Positions 34,550 to 42,932 are shown, counted from the first letter of the stretch. The stretch is DNA of 64,000 nt from Desulfitobacterium dichloroeliminans LMG P-21439 (GCF_000243135.2 NC_019903.1:2084001-2148000), one strand, 5' to 3'. Notes: generated by a model not told the origin, from the letters alone. Numbers and translations: made by a program.

Positions 34550-34651
34550 AATTATGACACCTCCATTATCATTTTAGAGCCTGACAGCAGAATGTCAAGA
34601 GTGCAAATTCAACCATTCACGGATAATTATATACCGTTGAAGGTCACTTTG

Positions 34652-34680
34652 CTGACAGAATATTTCGATTAATCTATACT
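34652..34680 (+). promoter_or_regulatory. Sigma-A-type promoter with no downstream gene
   Basis: CTGACA (34652-34657) and TATACT (34675-34680) with an exact 17-bp spacer on the plus strand. Only a short non-coding stretch and a terminator follow. Confidence 0.65.
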
Positions 34681-34686
34681 AAGACC

Positions 34687-34754
34687 AAACACTCCTCAAC
34701 CCTTTTCCACCCGGGCAATAGCCCTTCCCCATCATGTAATAGATGGGGTTTTTT
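34687..34754 (+). ncRNA. Candidate C-rich small RNA
   Basis: About 68 nt between the promoter at 34652-34680 and a terminator formed by CCCCATC and GATGGGG plus six T. The 5' part is unstructured and C-rich (CTCCTCAACCC, CCCTTTTCC, CCCTTCCCC), then comes a small GGGC-AATA-GCCC hairpin. This layout recalls Firmicute small RNAs of the RsaE/RoxS kind, whose C-rich loops pair with ribosome-binding sites, but no homology is claimed. It has no ORF. It converges on the end of the FtsA-like gene. Confidence 0.55.
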
Positions 34755-34756
34755 GC
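34727..34756 (+). terminator. Plus-strand terminator of the candidate small RNA
   Basis: CCCCATC / GATGGGG arms with an 8-nt loop and TTTTTTGC tail on the plus strand only; the minus-strand tail is not T-rich, so it does not serve the FtsA-like gene. Confidence 0.8.
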
Positions 34757-34759
34757 TTA

Positions 34760-36868
34760 TTATTGGGGAATGATTTTTTCCCAATGGATCTCGATGCGAT
34801 CTCCCGGAATGAGAGGGGTTGTGAACTCTGCTTGTTGGCCGTTTTTCTTCAAGGATAACCGAGCATTAGCGGGCATCTCCTGAGGTATCTTAATATGAGG
34901 AAGTAAATCAGAAAGGATAGGTCTGGTTTCATAACCCTCAACGATTAGTTCCATTCCATCTTCCACTTTATCCTGACCTGTGAGAATTTTACCACGGGAG
35001 AGCACACGGTGAATTTGGGGAGGAAAATGAACTTCTTCACCATTGACACAAAACACCATAGGCCGGGGATTTAAATGCAAATCTCTAATCGTAATCTCTT
35101 TGACACGGATGACAATATCATCACCATCCTGAACAACCCGCTCGAGGGCTGATTTTTGTTGGTTAACAAAAATTTCTCTTCCTCCCGGAAAAGTATGTTC
35201 TTGACCGTCAATTTTATAGCGAATCTCCGTCCGCTGATAATCCTTTTCATGAAGAAAACGCAATAAATCCTTTATTGTTCGATTGGCAGAAACCTCTATC
35301 TTGGCGCCATCGACAACTTTCATATCATCTTCTACCAAATGACCATTACAATAGGTTCGCGGAGTAAAAAGTAGTTTTTGCCCATTGACCTTAATCTTCT
35401 TGGCTAGTGCCCTAGGGATCAAGTCGGCAAAAGTTATTTGAGCATCTTTCCCATCGACAGCAGGTAGAAATTTAATACTATCCCCCGGCTTAAGTTCTTG
35501 GTCCAATTTTGCCTCATTGCCATTGAGAATAAATTGAGCTGGCTTTCCGAATTCTCCCTTTAGAATCTTCATCTCCCCGTTAAATTCAAAGATTAACGCC
35601 GAGCCTGGTCGACCGACAAGAAGTCTTGGTTCTATTCCCGCTGCCAGAAGTGCATCGGAAACTGTCGCTAATTGCAACTCAAAAACTTGAACAGGGATGT
35701 CATTAACACGAACTGAAAAGTACTGTAACCCTTCCCCTTCTAAGGTAGATATCCCAATTCCGATGGGTGTAATGGCGTCAGGTCCCTTGAGAGTTTCTTC
35801 ACCCGAGACACCCTGAATCCTTTCGCGGATTTGAATACCCACTCTATTTCTCGGCAATTCAAGAAGTTCAGAAAGAATTTCAGCCAAAAAAGGGGTTAAG
35901 CTTCCCCCACCGACGAGAATAATCGCATGGGGATTCTTTAGATTGAGTCGAAGCAATTCCTTGGCTATTTTTTGAGCTAATTCGAAAACAACCGGGCGAA
36001 TTTCTTCGATAATTTCTTCCTTGTCAACTGTTGTTTCCGCTCCAAGAAAGTCAGTGAAGGTAATTTGCGAATTTAAACTTAAACTGCGTTTGATAGTTTC
36101 TCCGGTTTTAAAATCCAACAAAAAATGCTGGCAAATTCTTTCTGTGATTGCATCCCCCGCCATGGGCACCATCCCATAGGCGAAAAATGATCCGTTTTGG
36201 GTCAGGGCAATATCAGAAGTACCTGCTCCCACATCGACTAACGCAAGGTTCATTCTCCTCATATCCGGTGGAATGGCAGCTCTTCCGGCCGCAATAGGTT
36301 CTAAGGTCAAGTCTCGCATTTCTAAGCCGGCTCTGGTAATTACTCCTGTTAAGCCATCGATAACCGTACGAGGTAAAAATGTGGCAATCACCTTAACCTG
36401 AACATCTTTTCCTCTTTGTCCGATAAGCTTGGCTAGACTTTGGCCCTCCAAAAAAGCTTCAATGGTACTATATCCAACGCAATGGTAAGGGGTACCTTCA
36501 TCAGGTTGTAATTCCCGCAGGGCATGTTGTACTGCTTCCATTTCGAGAGCAAAAACATCTTCTCTTTCCCATACGATAGGAACTAGTTGAGATTTATGCG
36601 CGGTAGCCACAACAGTTTTAAGCGCTCGCCCGGCTGCCGCAACAGATACAAAGGATAGCTTCCTCTTAATCTTTGCTTCAAGCTCCTCTTTAACCCATTG
36701 CACAGCTTGAGCGACTGCTTCAACGTCGTGAATCTGACCGTCATACATCGAGCGCTGGCGATGCTCTGTTTGCGCCTGCGCGATTATCTGATAGCCCTCG
36801 GAAGTCTTTTCCATAATGAGCCCCATTACCAAGCGCGTGCCAATATCTAAGGCAAATACCTGTTCCAC
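34760..36868 (-). CDS. FtsA-like actin-fold protein with C-terminal beta repeats
   Basis: 702 residues. Residues 1 to about 370 form an FtsA/PilM-type actin fold: ALDIGTRLVMG (phosphate 1), SVAAAGRALKT (1C region), LVDVGAGTSDIAL (phosphate 2) and ILVGGGSLTPFLAEI (adenosine loop). The remaining 330 residues hold about four units that share V-N-G-x(n)-F and DGD-x-I patterns (KIKVNGQKLLFTP, RYKIDGQEHTFPG, VFCVNGEEVHFPP, SLKKNGQQAEFTT). True FtsA is about 420 residues with a membrane-binding C-terminal helix, which is absent. GTG start at 36868 with GAGG 8 nt upstream. It follows pfkA by about 95 nt. Probably a cytoskeletal or assembly ATPase of unknown role. Confidence 0.82.
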   Translation of the reverse strand: MEQVFALDIGTRLVMGLIMEKTSEGYQIIAQAQTEHRQRSMYDGQIHDVEAVAQAVQWVKEELEAKIKRKLSFVSVAAAGRALKTVVATAHKSQLVPIVWEREDVFALEMEAVQHALRELQPDEGTPYHCVGYSTIEAFLEGQSLAKLIGQRGKDVQVKVIATFLPRTVIDGLTGVITRAGLEMRDLTLEPIAAGRAAIPPDMRRMNLALVDVGAGTSDIALTQNGSFFAYGMVPMAGDAITERICQHFLLDFKTGETIKRSLSLNSQITFTDFLGAETTVDKEEIIEEIRPVVFELAQKIAKELLRLNLKNPHAIILVGGGSLTPFLAEILSELLELPRNRVGIQIRERIQGVSGEETLKGPDAITPIGIGISTLEGEGLQYFSVRVNDIPVQVFELQLATVSDALLAAGIEPRLLVGRPGSALIFEFNGEMKILKGEFGKPAQFILNGNEAKLDQELKPGDSIKFLPAVDGKDAQITFADLIPRALAKKIKVNGQKLLFTPRTYCNGHLVEDDMKVVDGAKIEVSANRTIKDLLRFLHEKDYQRTEIRYKIDGQEHTFPGGREIFVNQQKSALERVVQDGDDIVIRVKEITIRDLHLNPRPMVFCVNGEEVHFPPQIHRVLSRGKILTGQDKVEDGMELIVEGYETRPILSDLLPHIKIPQEMPANARLSLKKNGQQAEFTTPLIPGDRIEIHWEKIIPQ

Positions 36869-36961
36869 ACTGATCACCTCAAATGCAAGAATTCTACCTG
36901 ATATGCTTAATTTCCTCTATATCTTCGTTTTTTCTTTTCTTGTCTCTTTGAGTATCAAGAC

Positions 36962-37933
36962 TTAAATCGCTAACTGATTTGCTAAATCATAGAGAGCTCT
37001 GTTCAAAGGCCTCCGCTCTCCATAAGCTATTTCTAAGGGGAGAGAAACGATTTCTTGATTCACATAGGCTGTCATGCGATCCGTTTCGCCTGCACAAAGG
37101 ATTTCTACGGCCTTTCCACCCATCTGAGAGGCCAAGACTACATCCATTGCACTGGGACTTCCTCCCCGTTGAATATGACCTAAAATCGTAACTCGGGTCT
37201 CAAATCCTGTACCCTGGCGAAGTTCTTCTCCTAGCTTAAAAGCACTTGCCGCGCCTTCTGCGACAATAATGATACTGTGATTTTTCCCTCGCTGATGACC
37301 ACGTGCTAATTTTGCCATGATATCTTCCATATCCGGCATAATCTCCGGTACGATAATGGATTCAGCGCCGCAAGCTACACCCGACTGGAGCGCAATATTA
37401 CCACAATCCCGACCCATGACTTCCACTAGGAAGGTGCGATCATGAGAAGTAGCCGTATCGCGAATTTTGCTTACAGCCTGAACCACATTATTGACTGCGG
37501 TATCAAAACCAATAGTCAAATCCGTTCCCGAAATATCGTTATCAATCGTGCCCGGTATACCTACAATCGGTATCCCTTGGGCCGAAAGGGTTTGCGCCCC
37601 GAGGAAAGAGCCATCCCCGCCAATAATGATCAAGGCATCAATATCACGGTAACGCAATTGTTCAGCTGCATTTTTTTGCCCTTCTGGAGTCATCATCTCT
37701 GGAGAGCGGGCCGTCATAAGCATCGTTCCACCACGATGAATAATATCTGCTACAGCTCCCAGATTCATAGTGATGAATTCACCATGGATAAGTCCTTCGT
37801 AACCCTTTTTTACCCCAAGAACTTCAAGCCCATGATATATCCCCTTGCGTACTACGGCACGGATGGCCGCATTCATCCCCGGTGCATCTCCGCCACTGGT
37901 GAGAACGGCAATTTTCTTAATCTTAGCAGTCAC
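36962..37933 (-). CDS. pfkA: ATP-dependent 6-phosphofructokinase
   Basis: 323 residues. LTSGGDAPGMNAAIRAVVR begins the ATP site, IIIGGDGSFLGAQ the second phosphate loop, and PGTIDNDISGTD holds the catalytic Asp. EVMGRDCGNIAL and LGHIQRGGSPSAMD are the fructose-6-phosphate and effector regions. It commits hexose phosphate to glycolysis and is allosterically controlled. GTG start at 37933, only 3 nt after the stop codon of the DnaA-like gene, so translation of the two is likely coupled. Confidence 0.95.
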   Translation of the reverse strand: MTAKIKKIAVLTSGGDAPGMNAAIRAVVRKGIYHGLEVLGVKKGYEGLIHGEFITMNLGAVADIIHRGGTMLMTARSPEMMTPEGQKNAAEQLRYRDIDALIIIGGDGSFLGAQTLSAQGIPIVGIPGTIDNDISGTDLTIGFDTAVNNVVQAVSKIRDTATSHDRTFLVEVMGRDCGNIALQSGVACGAESIIVPEIMPDMEDIMAKLARGHQRGKNHSIIIVAEGAASAFKLGEELRQGTGFETRVTILGHIQRGGSPSAMDVVLASQMGGKAVEILCAGETDRMTAYVNQEIVSLPLEIAYGERRPLNRALYDLANQLAI

Positions 37934-37936
37934 GAA

Positions 37937-38935
37937 TCATACCCCATTCCTAAAATTAACGTCGTCTTGAGCATTAAAATAACCTAAGAACCTTTTGATT
38001 TTTTCGCTCATTTCGGGATCTTGCTTGTTGAGGTCCTGAAGCTGTTGATAGGATTTGATCACACTGCTGTGAGATTTGTTCAGCAATGATCCTATCTCCG
38101 GATATGAAAGCTGACAGAGGCCACGTATTCCGTAGATCGCTAGCGCCCGAGCCTCTCGCACTTTAGGAACTCTCGAAGCACCATAAATATCAGCAAGATT
38201 CGTTCCCGTCATCGTCGCAACATGACGAACTATATTGTGCGGGGTGGGACGAAAGTTTTCCCTCTGCTTTTGGTAGACAAAATAAGCTGTTAATGCTTCC
38301 TTATCCAGAGCCCCTTCCATCTTATTAGCATACTGAATAAAATCCTTTAGAAGGTTCTGAGCTTCCGGGAAATTATCTATTTCTTCCGTCATGGCCTCCA
38401 ACACTTGCTCTTCTAGGATTAAAAACTTAGCGTGAGCCAGCCTTTGTAAATAGTTTAAAATGTCATCTCGGCTCGGCTGCCTAATCGGAACAGCTAGCCC
38501 TCCCCGTAATCGCGAGGCCAGTTTATGCCCTAGCACATCTAATTGAGAAGGTTCCCCACGAAATCCGCAGATCATTTTACAATTACTTTGAAATAGTGCT
38601 TCATAAGTATGATAGAATTCTTCGATACTGCGAACCTTCCCTTTTAACAATTCAAGATGATCAACAATCAACACCGCTGGGGTGCGGACTCTGTGACGAA
38701 ATTGAGTCAGGGTTCCTTCCTGGGCTGAAAATGCATAACTCTTAATAAAGTCTTGGGCATCAAGATGGAGAATTGGGTATTGATTTTTTAATCGTTTAAA
38801 ACAATGCAAAAGAAGTTCAGATTTTCCTACCCCTGCGGGGCCATATATTAACGTGGAGAAAGGAGCTCGATCAGGAGAGTATCCATTCAGAATATTTTCT
38901 CCCATACGATTAAAGTCTGACGAAATCCAAATCAT
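37937..38935 (-). CDS. DnaA paralogue lacking domains I-II
   Basis: 332 residues. A short head leads to an AAA+ domain with Walker A YGPAGVGKSE (residues 31-40), Walker B VLIVDHLELL and an arginine-finger region SRLRGGLAVPI that parallels SRFEWGLITDI of DnaA. The C-terminus aligns with DnaA domain IV: ADIYGASRVPKVREARALA then QLSYPEIGSLLNKSHSSVIKSY, where the replication initiator has RDHTTVxHA. The changed DNA-contact motif suggests another target sequence. Domain I (helicase/DnaB contact) is missing, so it may be a regulator of replication or of transcription. ATG at 38935 with GGAGGAGG upstream; coupled to pfkA downstream. Confidence 0.82.
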   Translation of the reverse strand: MIWISSDFNRMGENILNGYSPDRAPFSTLIYGPAGVGKSELLLHCFKRLKNQYPILHLDAQDFIKSYAFSAQEGTLTQFRHRVRTPAVLIVDHLELLKGKVRSIEEFYHTYEALFQSNCKMICGFRGEPSQLDVLGHKLASRLRGGLAVPIRQPSRDDILNYLQRLAHAKFLILEEQVLEAMTEEIDNFPEAQNLLKDFIQYANKMEGALDKEALTAYFVYQKQRENFRPTPHNIVRHVATMTGTNLADIYGASRVPKVREARALAIYGIRGLCQLSYPEIGSLLNKSHSSVIKSYQQLQDLNKQDPEMSEKIKRFLGYFNAQDDVNFRNGV

Positions 38936-38962
38936 ATCCCTCCTCCTTCCTTTCCCACCATC

Positions 38963-39060
38963 TTACCATGATCACTTCTTACAATGATCTTTTCTTACAA
39001 TGATCTTTTCTTACAATGATCTTTTCTTACCTATAATCTATTCTTGCCTATAATCTTTCC
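38963..39060. repeat. Iteron-like direct repeats upstream of the DnaA paralogue
   Basis: Six tandem units: TTACCATGATCACTTC, then three identical TTACAATGATCTTTTC, then two 17-bp variants (TTACCTATAATCTATTC and TTGCCTATAATCTTTCC). They start 28 bp before the ATG of the DnaA-like gene and cover its promoter region. Confidence 0.85.
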
Positions 39061-39091
39061 TTAACATGTACTTTAAGTTTATATTCTCAAA

Positions 39092-39126
39092 AGAGGAAAA
39101 AGAGGGACATTCCCTCTCTTTTTCCA
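39092..39126 (-). terminator. Terminator after the cyclophilin gene
   Basis: GAAAAAGAGAGGGA and TCCCTCTTTTTC arms around ATG, about 45 nt after the stop codon at 39172. Confidence 0.7.
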
Positions 39127-39171
39127 TGTTTGCTGCTTATGTAATCAAGCGAATGATTTTTACTTATAGTC

Positions 39172-39681
39172 TTATTGGAAATCTACTGTAACCTTTTTCA
39201 TCTGCTGATCTTCGATTGGTTTATCACGATAATCGCGTTTTTCACTAGCTATGCGATCTACTTCTTCAATCCCCTCAATAATTCGACCAAAGGAAGCATA
39301 TTGTCCATCCAAGTGAGGTGAATTTGCATGCATAAGGAAGAATTGAGATCCTGCTGAGTTAGGGTTTGCCGTACGTGCCATAGAGATAACCCCTCGATCA
39401 TGCTTAAGGTCATTTGGGAAACCATTAGAGGTAAATTCACCTTTAATGCTATAGCCGCATCCGCCCATTCCAGTTCCTTGGGGATCTCCACCCTGAATCA
39501 TAAAACCGGGAATTACACGATGGAATATAATCCCATCATAAAAACCTTTTTCAACTAAGGCAACGAAATTCTTCACCGTCTCTGGAGCTATCTCCGGATA
39601 AAGTTCAATCTTTATTTGGTTTCCATTTTCCATTTCAATCGTTACGACGGGTTTCTTGCCATCTAATTCTTGTTCGCTCAC
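39172..39681 (-). CDS. Cyclophilin-type peptidyl-prolyl isomerase
   Basis: 169 residues. GIIFHRVIPGFMIQGGDPQG contains the catalytic Arg and Phe/Met pocket, GVISMARTANPNSAGSQFF the Gln and Phe positions, and HLDGQYASFGRII the Trp/His region. The enzyme speeds cis-trans isomerisation of proline bonds. No signal peptide is seen, so it is cytosolic. GTG start at 39681 with GGAGG 8 nt upstream. Monocistronic. Confidence 0.93.
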   Translation of the reverse strand: MSEQELDGKKPVVTIEMENGNQIKIELYPEIAPETVKNFVALVEKGFYDGIIFHRVIPGFMIQGGDPQGTGMGGCGYSIKGEFTSNGFPNDLKHDRGVISMARTANPNSAGSQFFLMHANSPHLDGQYASFGRIIEGIEEVDRIASEKRDYRDKPIEDQQMKKVTVDFQ

Positions 39682-39772
39682 AGCTATATCCTCCTAAAAT
39701 TGAATTCTCTTCCTGATTATAACCATTTTTCAGCTCATTTACCACGTTTATGAATAAATTGAACTCAATAAT

Positions 39773-39801
39773 TTGACATTTATATTTTTCTGTACTACAC
39801 T
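39773..39801 (+). promoter_or_regulatory. Promoter of the znu operon
   Basis: TTGACA at 39773-39778, TACACT at 39796-39801, spacer 17 bp. The start point should fall near 39808, inside the dyad at 39804-39828. Confidence 0.82.
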
Positions 39802-39803
39802 TT

Positions 39804-39828
39804 CTTATTGAAACAACATATCAATAAG
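39804..39828. promoter_or_regulatory. Candidate zinc operator at the znu start site
   Basis: CTTATTGA and TCAATAAG, 8-bp perfect arms with a 9-bp centre. It covers the predicted start point and touches the ribosome-binding site. A Fur-family regulator gene ends the same operon, so autoregulation by Zur is likely (inference). Confidence 0.6.
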
Positions 39829-39836
39829 GAGGCCCT

Positions 39837-40802
39837 ATGCAATCATTCAGCAACACTTCGAAATCTTTAATGATTATTCTGGCAGCATCTCTTGCCTTTT
39901 TTATAGGTGGCTGCTCAGCCGAGGAGCCCGTCAGCAATCTCCAGCAAAACGTGGTCATCACCAGCATTTCACCCCTTGCCGACCTGATTAAGGAAGTGGG
40001 CGGAGATCGAATTCAAGTCGTCAGCTTGGTGCCCACAGGCAGTGACCCCCATACCTATGAACCAAAAGCTAATGCAGTTCGGCAGGTAGCGACGGCAAAA
40101 CTCTTTTTTGCTAACGGTGTCGGCCAGGAGTCCTATTTAGAAAATCTCATTGCGAATTCCCAAAACCCCACTATCCGGACCGTGGTATTAGCTGATGGAC
40201 TCCCTATCTTAGGGGTTAAAGAAGAACATGATGCCATAGAAGAAGAGACCCATACCGAAGGGGATGGACATGATCACTCTCAGGGCAACCCTCACTTATG
40301 GCTGGATGTAACAAACGCTCAACATTATGTTGAGAAAATCCGTGATGTCTTAATTGAAACCTACCCTCAGGATCGTGAAGTCTTTACTGCCAATGCTCAA
40401 AGCTATCTTCTGGAGCTGGAATCCTTAGATCAATGGATAAAAGAACAAATTCAAGCCATTCCAGAAGAACATCGCCAGATTATCGTCTACCATAATGCCT
40501 GGGCTTATTATACAGAACGTTATGGTCTTACTGTTCTTGGTTCGGTTATTTCCGGAGAAGAATCCGAGCCTCTCCCTAAGGAATACGCTCAACTCTTTCA
40601 ACTGATTCAGGATCATAATGTAAAAGCTATCTTTGGGGAGGTAGGCTTTAATACCAAGCTTATACTTCAACTTGCCCAAGATACAGGGGTTAAGGTCGTG
40701 GAGGATTTATACAACGACACTTTGGGTGTCACATCAGAGACTGATAGCTATATTGACATCATGAAGCACAATACGAACGCTTTTGTCTCCGCTTTAAAAT
40801 AA
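39837..40802 (+). CDS. znuA: Zinc ABC transporter substrate-binding lipoprotein
   Basis: 321 residues. Lipobox GGC puts the lipidated Cys at residue 26. The TroA/ZnuA fold follows, with GSDPHTYEPKAN (first metal His), NPHLWLDVTNAQHYV (second His), VYHNAWAYYTERYGL (third His) and a late GEVGFN/VVEDLYNDTLG. A His/Glu-rich loop with THTEGDGHDHSQGN precedes the second His, a hallmark of zinc rather than manganese binders. It catches zinc outside the membrane and passes it to ZnuBC. Ribosome-binding site AAGGAGG. First gene of znuA-znuC-znuB-zur. Confidence 0.9.
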   Translation: MQSFSNTSKSLMIILAASLAFFIGGCSAEEPVSNLQQNVVITSISPLADLIKEVGGDRIQVVSLVPTGSDPHTYEPKANAVRQVATAKLFFANGVGQESYLENLIANSQNPTIRTVVLADGLPILGVKEEHDAIEEETHTEGDGHDHSQGNPHLWLDVTNAQHYVEKIRDVLIETYPQDREVFTANAQSYLLELESLDQWIKEQIQAIPEEHRQIIVYHNAWAYYTERYGLTVLGSVISGEESEPLPKEYAQLFQLIQDHNVKAIFGEVGFNTKLILQLAQDTGVKVVEDLYNDTLGVTSETDSYIDIMKHNTNAFVSALK

Positions 40803-40851
40803 TAAGTAAGCCACTAAGCTCATAATCCCGCTGATGGAAGAAGGTTTTCAT

Positions 40852-41631
40852 ATGCATATCCCCCATCCTCAACTACCCCTTGCAGTAGAATTTGAATCGT
40901 TTTACTTTACCCTACCCCAACAGGAAATTCTCTGGGATATTAATCTTAAAATCCCCAGTGGCTCTTGCATTGGCATTATCGGACCCAATGGCTCTGGCAA
41001 ATCGACTCTTATTAAAAGCATCGTCGGTTTGAATTCTCCCTCCCAAGGAACGGTTAAGGTATTTGGTCATCCTCCTACTCAGGATTGGCGCCGAAAAGTA
41101 CAGCTGGGATATGTCCCCCAGCTTAAAACCATGGATAAGGACTTCCCAATTTCTGTTTATGAAGTCGTTTTGCTGGGCAGAACGGGGCGTTTGGGATGGC
41201 TGAAACGTCCCCGGGCAGAGGATCATCATCTTGTCGAGCAGGCATTGCAAAAAGTCAACATGCTCCATCTTAAAAATCGTCCCATTGGCCAACTTTCTGG
41301 AGGTCAGCAGCAAAGGGTTTTGATTGCCAGAGCCCTGGCCACCGAATCGCAGCTTTTACTTTTAGACGAACCCGCTACCGGGTTAGATATCCCTTCACAG
41401 CAAAGTATTTATCGTCTTATTGAAGATTTACATGGCGAAGGAATTACCATCCTTACTACGACCCATGATTTAGCAGCTTTGGAATATCATCACTTTGATT
41501 TAATTTTGTGTCTGAACCAAACCGTCATTGCTTTTGGCACACCAGAGGAAGTCCTCGTTCCCGATATATTACAGCGTACATTCTTGGGAAGTCAAATGGG
41601 AGGGATAATTCGCAATGCACCTATTAACTGA
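40852..41631 (+). CDS. znuC: Zinc ABC transporter ATPase
   Basis: 259 residues. Walker A GPNGSGKSTL, signature LSGGQQQRVLIARAL, Walker B LLLLDEPATG and switch His in TTTHDLAAL are all present. It powers metal import. The ATG at 40852 is chosen because GAAGAAGG lies 7 nt upstream; an ATG at 40834 has none. Its end overlaps znuB by 17 nt, indicating coupled translation. Confidence 0.9.
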   Translation: MHIPHPQLPLAVEFESFYFTLPQQEILWDINLKIPSGSCIGIIGPNGSGKSTLIKSIVGLNSPSQGTVKVFGHPPTQDWRRKVQLGYVPQLKTMDKDFPISVYEVVLLGRTGRLGWLKRPRAEDHHLVEQALQKVNMLHLKNRPIGQLSGGQQQRVLIARALATESQLLLLDEPATGLDIPSQQSIYRLIEDLHGEGITILTTTHDLAALEYHHFDLILCLNQTVIAFGTPEEVLVPDILQRTFLGSQMGGIIRNAPIN

Positions 41632-42472
41632 TCCCTTACAATATCCCTTCATGCAGCAGGCTTTAATCGGAACCATTGCTGTGGCTATTCTTACTGCCGT
41701 AGTGGGAACCTTTGTTATTTTAAGGCGTCTGGCCTTCATCGGCGAAGGCTTGGCTCATGGATCTTTGGCAGGCTTAGCCATCGGCTATCTATTGGATTGG
41801 AATCTGTACATCGCCGGAAATATTTATACCATTGGCCTTGCTTTGTTTATCGGTGTGCTCCATGAAAAGACTAAGGTCAGCTTGGATACGGCGATCGGCA
41901 TCCTCTTCTCGACCTCCATGGCCTTAGGAGTGGCTTTAATTAGCTCCCTAAAGTTCTATTCCACCAATTTAACTGGTTACCTCTTTGGTTCAGTCCTCTC
42001 GATTGGCTCTTTTGATCTATTGATTATTGTCAGTTCTACCCTGCTGATTCTTCTCATTTTAACTCTTTTCTATAAAGAATTTGTGTATTATGCCTTCGAT
42101 CCAGAGATGGCGGAAGTGACTGGCTTACCACGTGCTCGTTTACATTATGCTATGCTGGCCATCATTGCCGTAACCGTGGTTGTGGCCTCCCAAACAGTGG
42201 GGATTATCCTAGTCACAGCACTCTTGACCATTCCAGCAGCGTCTGCCTTTCAATGGACTCATTCACTGAAGAAACTCGTTCTTCTTGCAATTTTCTTTGG
42301 CCTATTGAGTGCTATTGTCGGACTTTATCTATCCTATTATTTAAACGTTGCTTCAGGCGCTAGTATCGCCCTGACAGCTGCTATAATTTTTTTGATAAGC
42401 TTTCTCTTTTCCACTAAACGCGTCGGCCTACGCCGTAGTCTTGGCCGGGTAAAACTATCTGAGAAAGGATGA
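41615..42472 (+). CDS. znuB: Zinc ABC transporter permease
   Basis: 285 residues, eight to nine membrane helices of the ABC-3 family. RRLAFIGEGLAHGSLAGLAI is the conserved ATPase-contact segment, and the block VVASQTVGIILVTALLTIPA lies near the transport path. It overlaps znuC at its start and the Fur-family gene at its end by four bases. Confidence 0.9.
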   Translation: MHLLTDPLQYPFMQQALIGTIAVAILTAVVGTFVILRRLAFIGEGLAHGSLAGLAIGYLLDWNLYIAGNIYTIGLALFIGVLHEKTKVSLDTAIGILFSTSMALGVALISSLKFYSTNLTGYLFGSVLSIGSFDLLIIVSSTLLILLILTLFYKEFVYYAFDPEMAEVTGLPRARLHYAMLAIIAVTVVVASQTVGIILVTALLTIPAASAFQWTHSLKKLVLLAIFFGLLSAIVGLYLSYYLNVASGASIALTAAIIFLISFLFSTKRVGLRRSLGRVKLSEKG

Positions 42473-42915
42473 CCTCCGTGAACACTGATGATATCATCCA
42501 ACTCATTCAAGAAAGAGGATATCGACTGACCTCCGCTCGCAAAAAAGTGATTGGTATTTTAGCTAACCATTCAGAATTCTTAGGTGCTTACGATATACAT
42601 CATTTACTTGAACAGGAAAACACCCATATTGGTGTTGCTTCCATCTATCGAGTCTTAGACTTGCTAAAAAGCCTCGGTCTCTTGAAGTCCGAGGAATTCG
42701 GTGCCGGTGGTGAGAAATACCGTCTGGAAAACAAGCATTCACATCACCATCATTCCCACCAATTGATATGCTCCCAATGTGGTCATACCGAAGAATTGCT
42801 GGGAGAGTGCCCGATTTCCCATATTGCAGACAAATTGGAACAGGACAGCGGTTATCAAATTGAGGAGCATTGGCTACGCTTTTTTGGGGTTTGCCCACTT
42901 TGCCGTGATCAGTAA
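42469..42915 (+). CDS. zur: Fur-family regulator, probably Zur
   Basis: 148 residues. Winged helix GYRLTSARKKVIGIL and GVASIYRVLDLLKSLGL; His-rich SHHHHSHQLICSQCG and C-terminal FFGVCPLC provide metal ligands and the CxxC structural zinc site. Its position at the end of the znu operon argues for zinc sensing and repression of znuACB by the dyad at 39804-39828. The ATG at 42469 overlaps the znuB stop; a GTG at 42478 is possible. Confidence 0.85.
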   Translation: MTSVNTDDIIQLIQERGYRLTSARKKVIGILANHSEFLGAYDIHHLLEQENTHIGVASIYRVLDLLKSLGLLKSEEFGAGGEKYRLENKHSHHHHSHQLICSQCGHTEELLGECPISHIADKLEQDSGYQIEEHWLRFFGVCPLCRDQ

Positions 42916-42932
42916 TCTGTAATCTCTAATCT

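Noticed and set aside
38963-39060. CRISPR or standard DnaA-box cluster
   Set aside because: There are no spacers, and the unit does not contain the TTATNCACA core.
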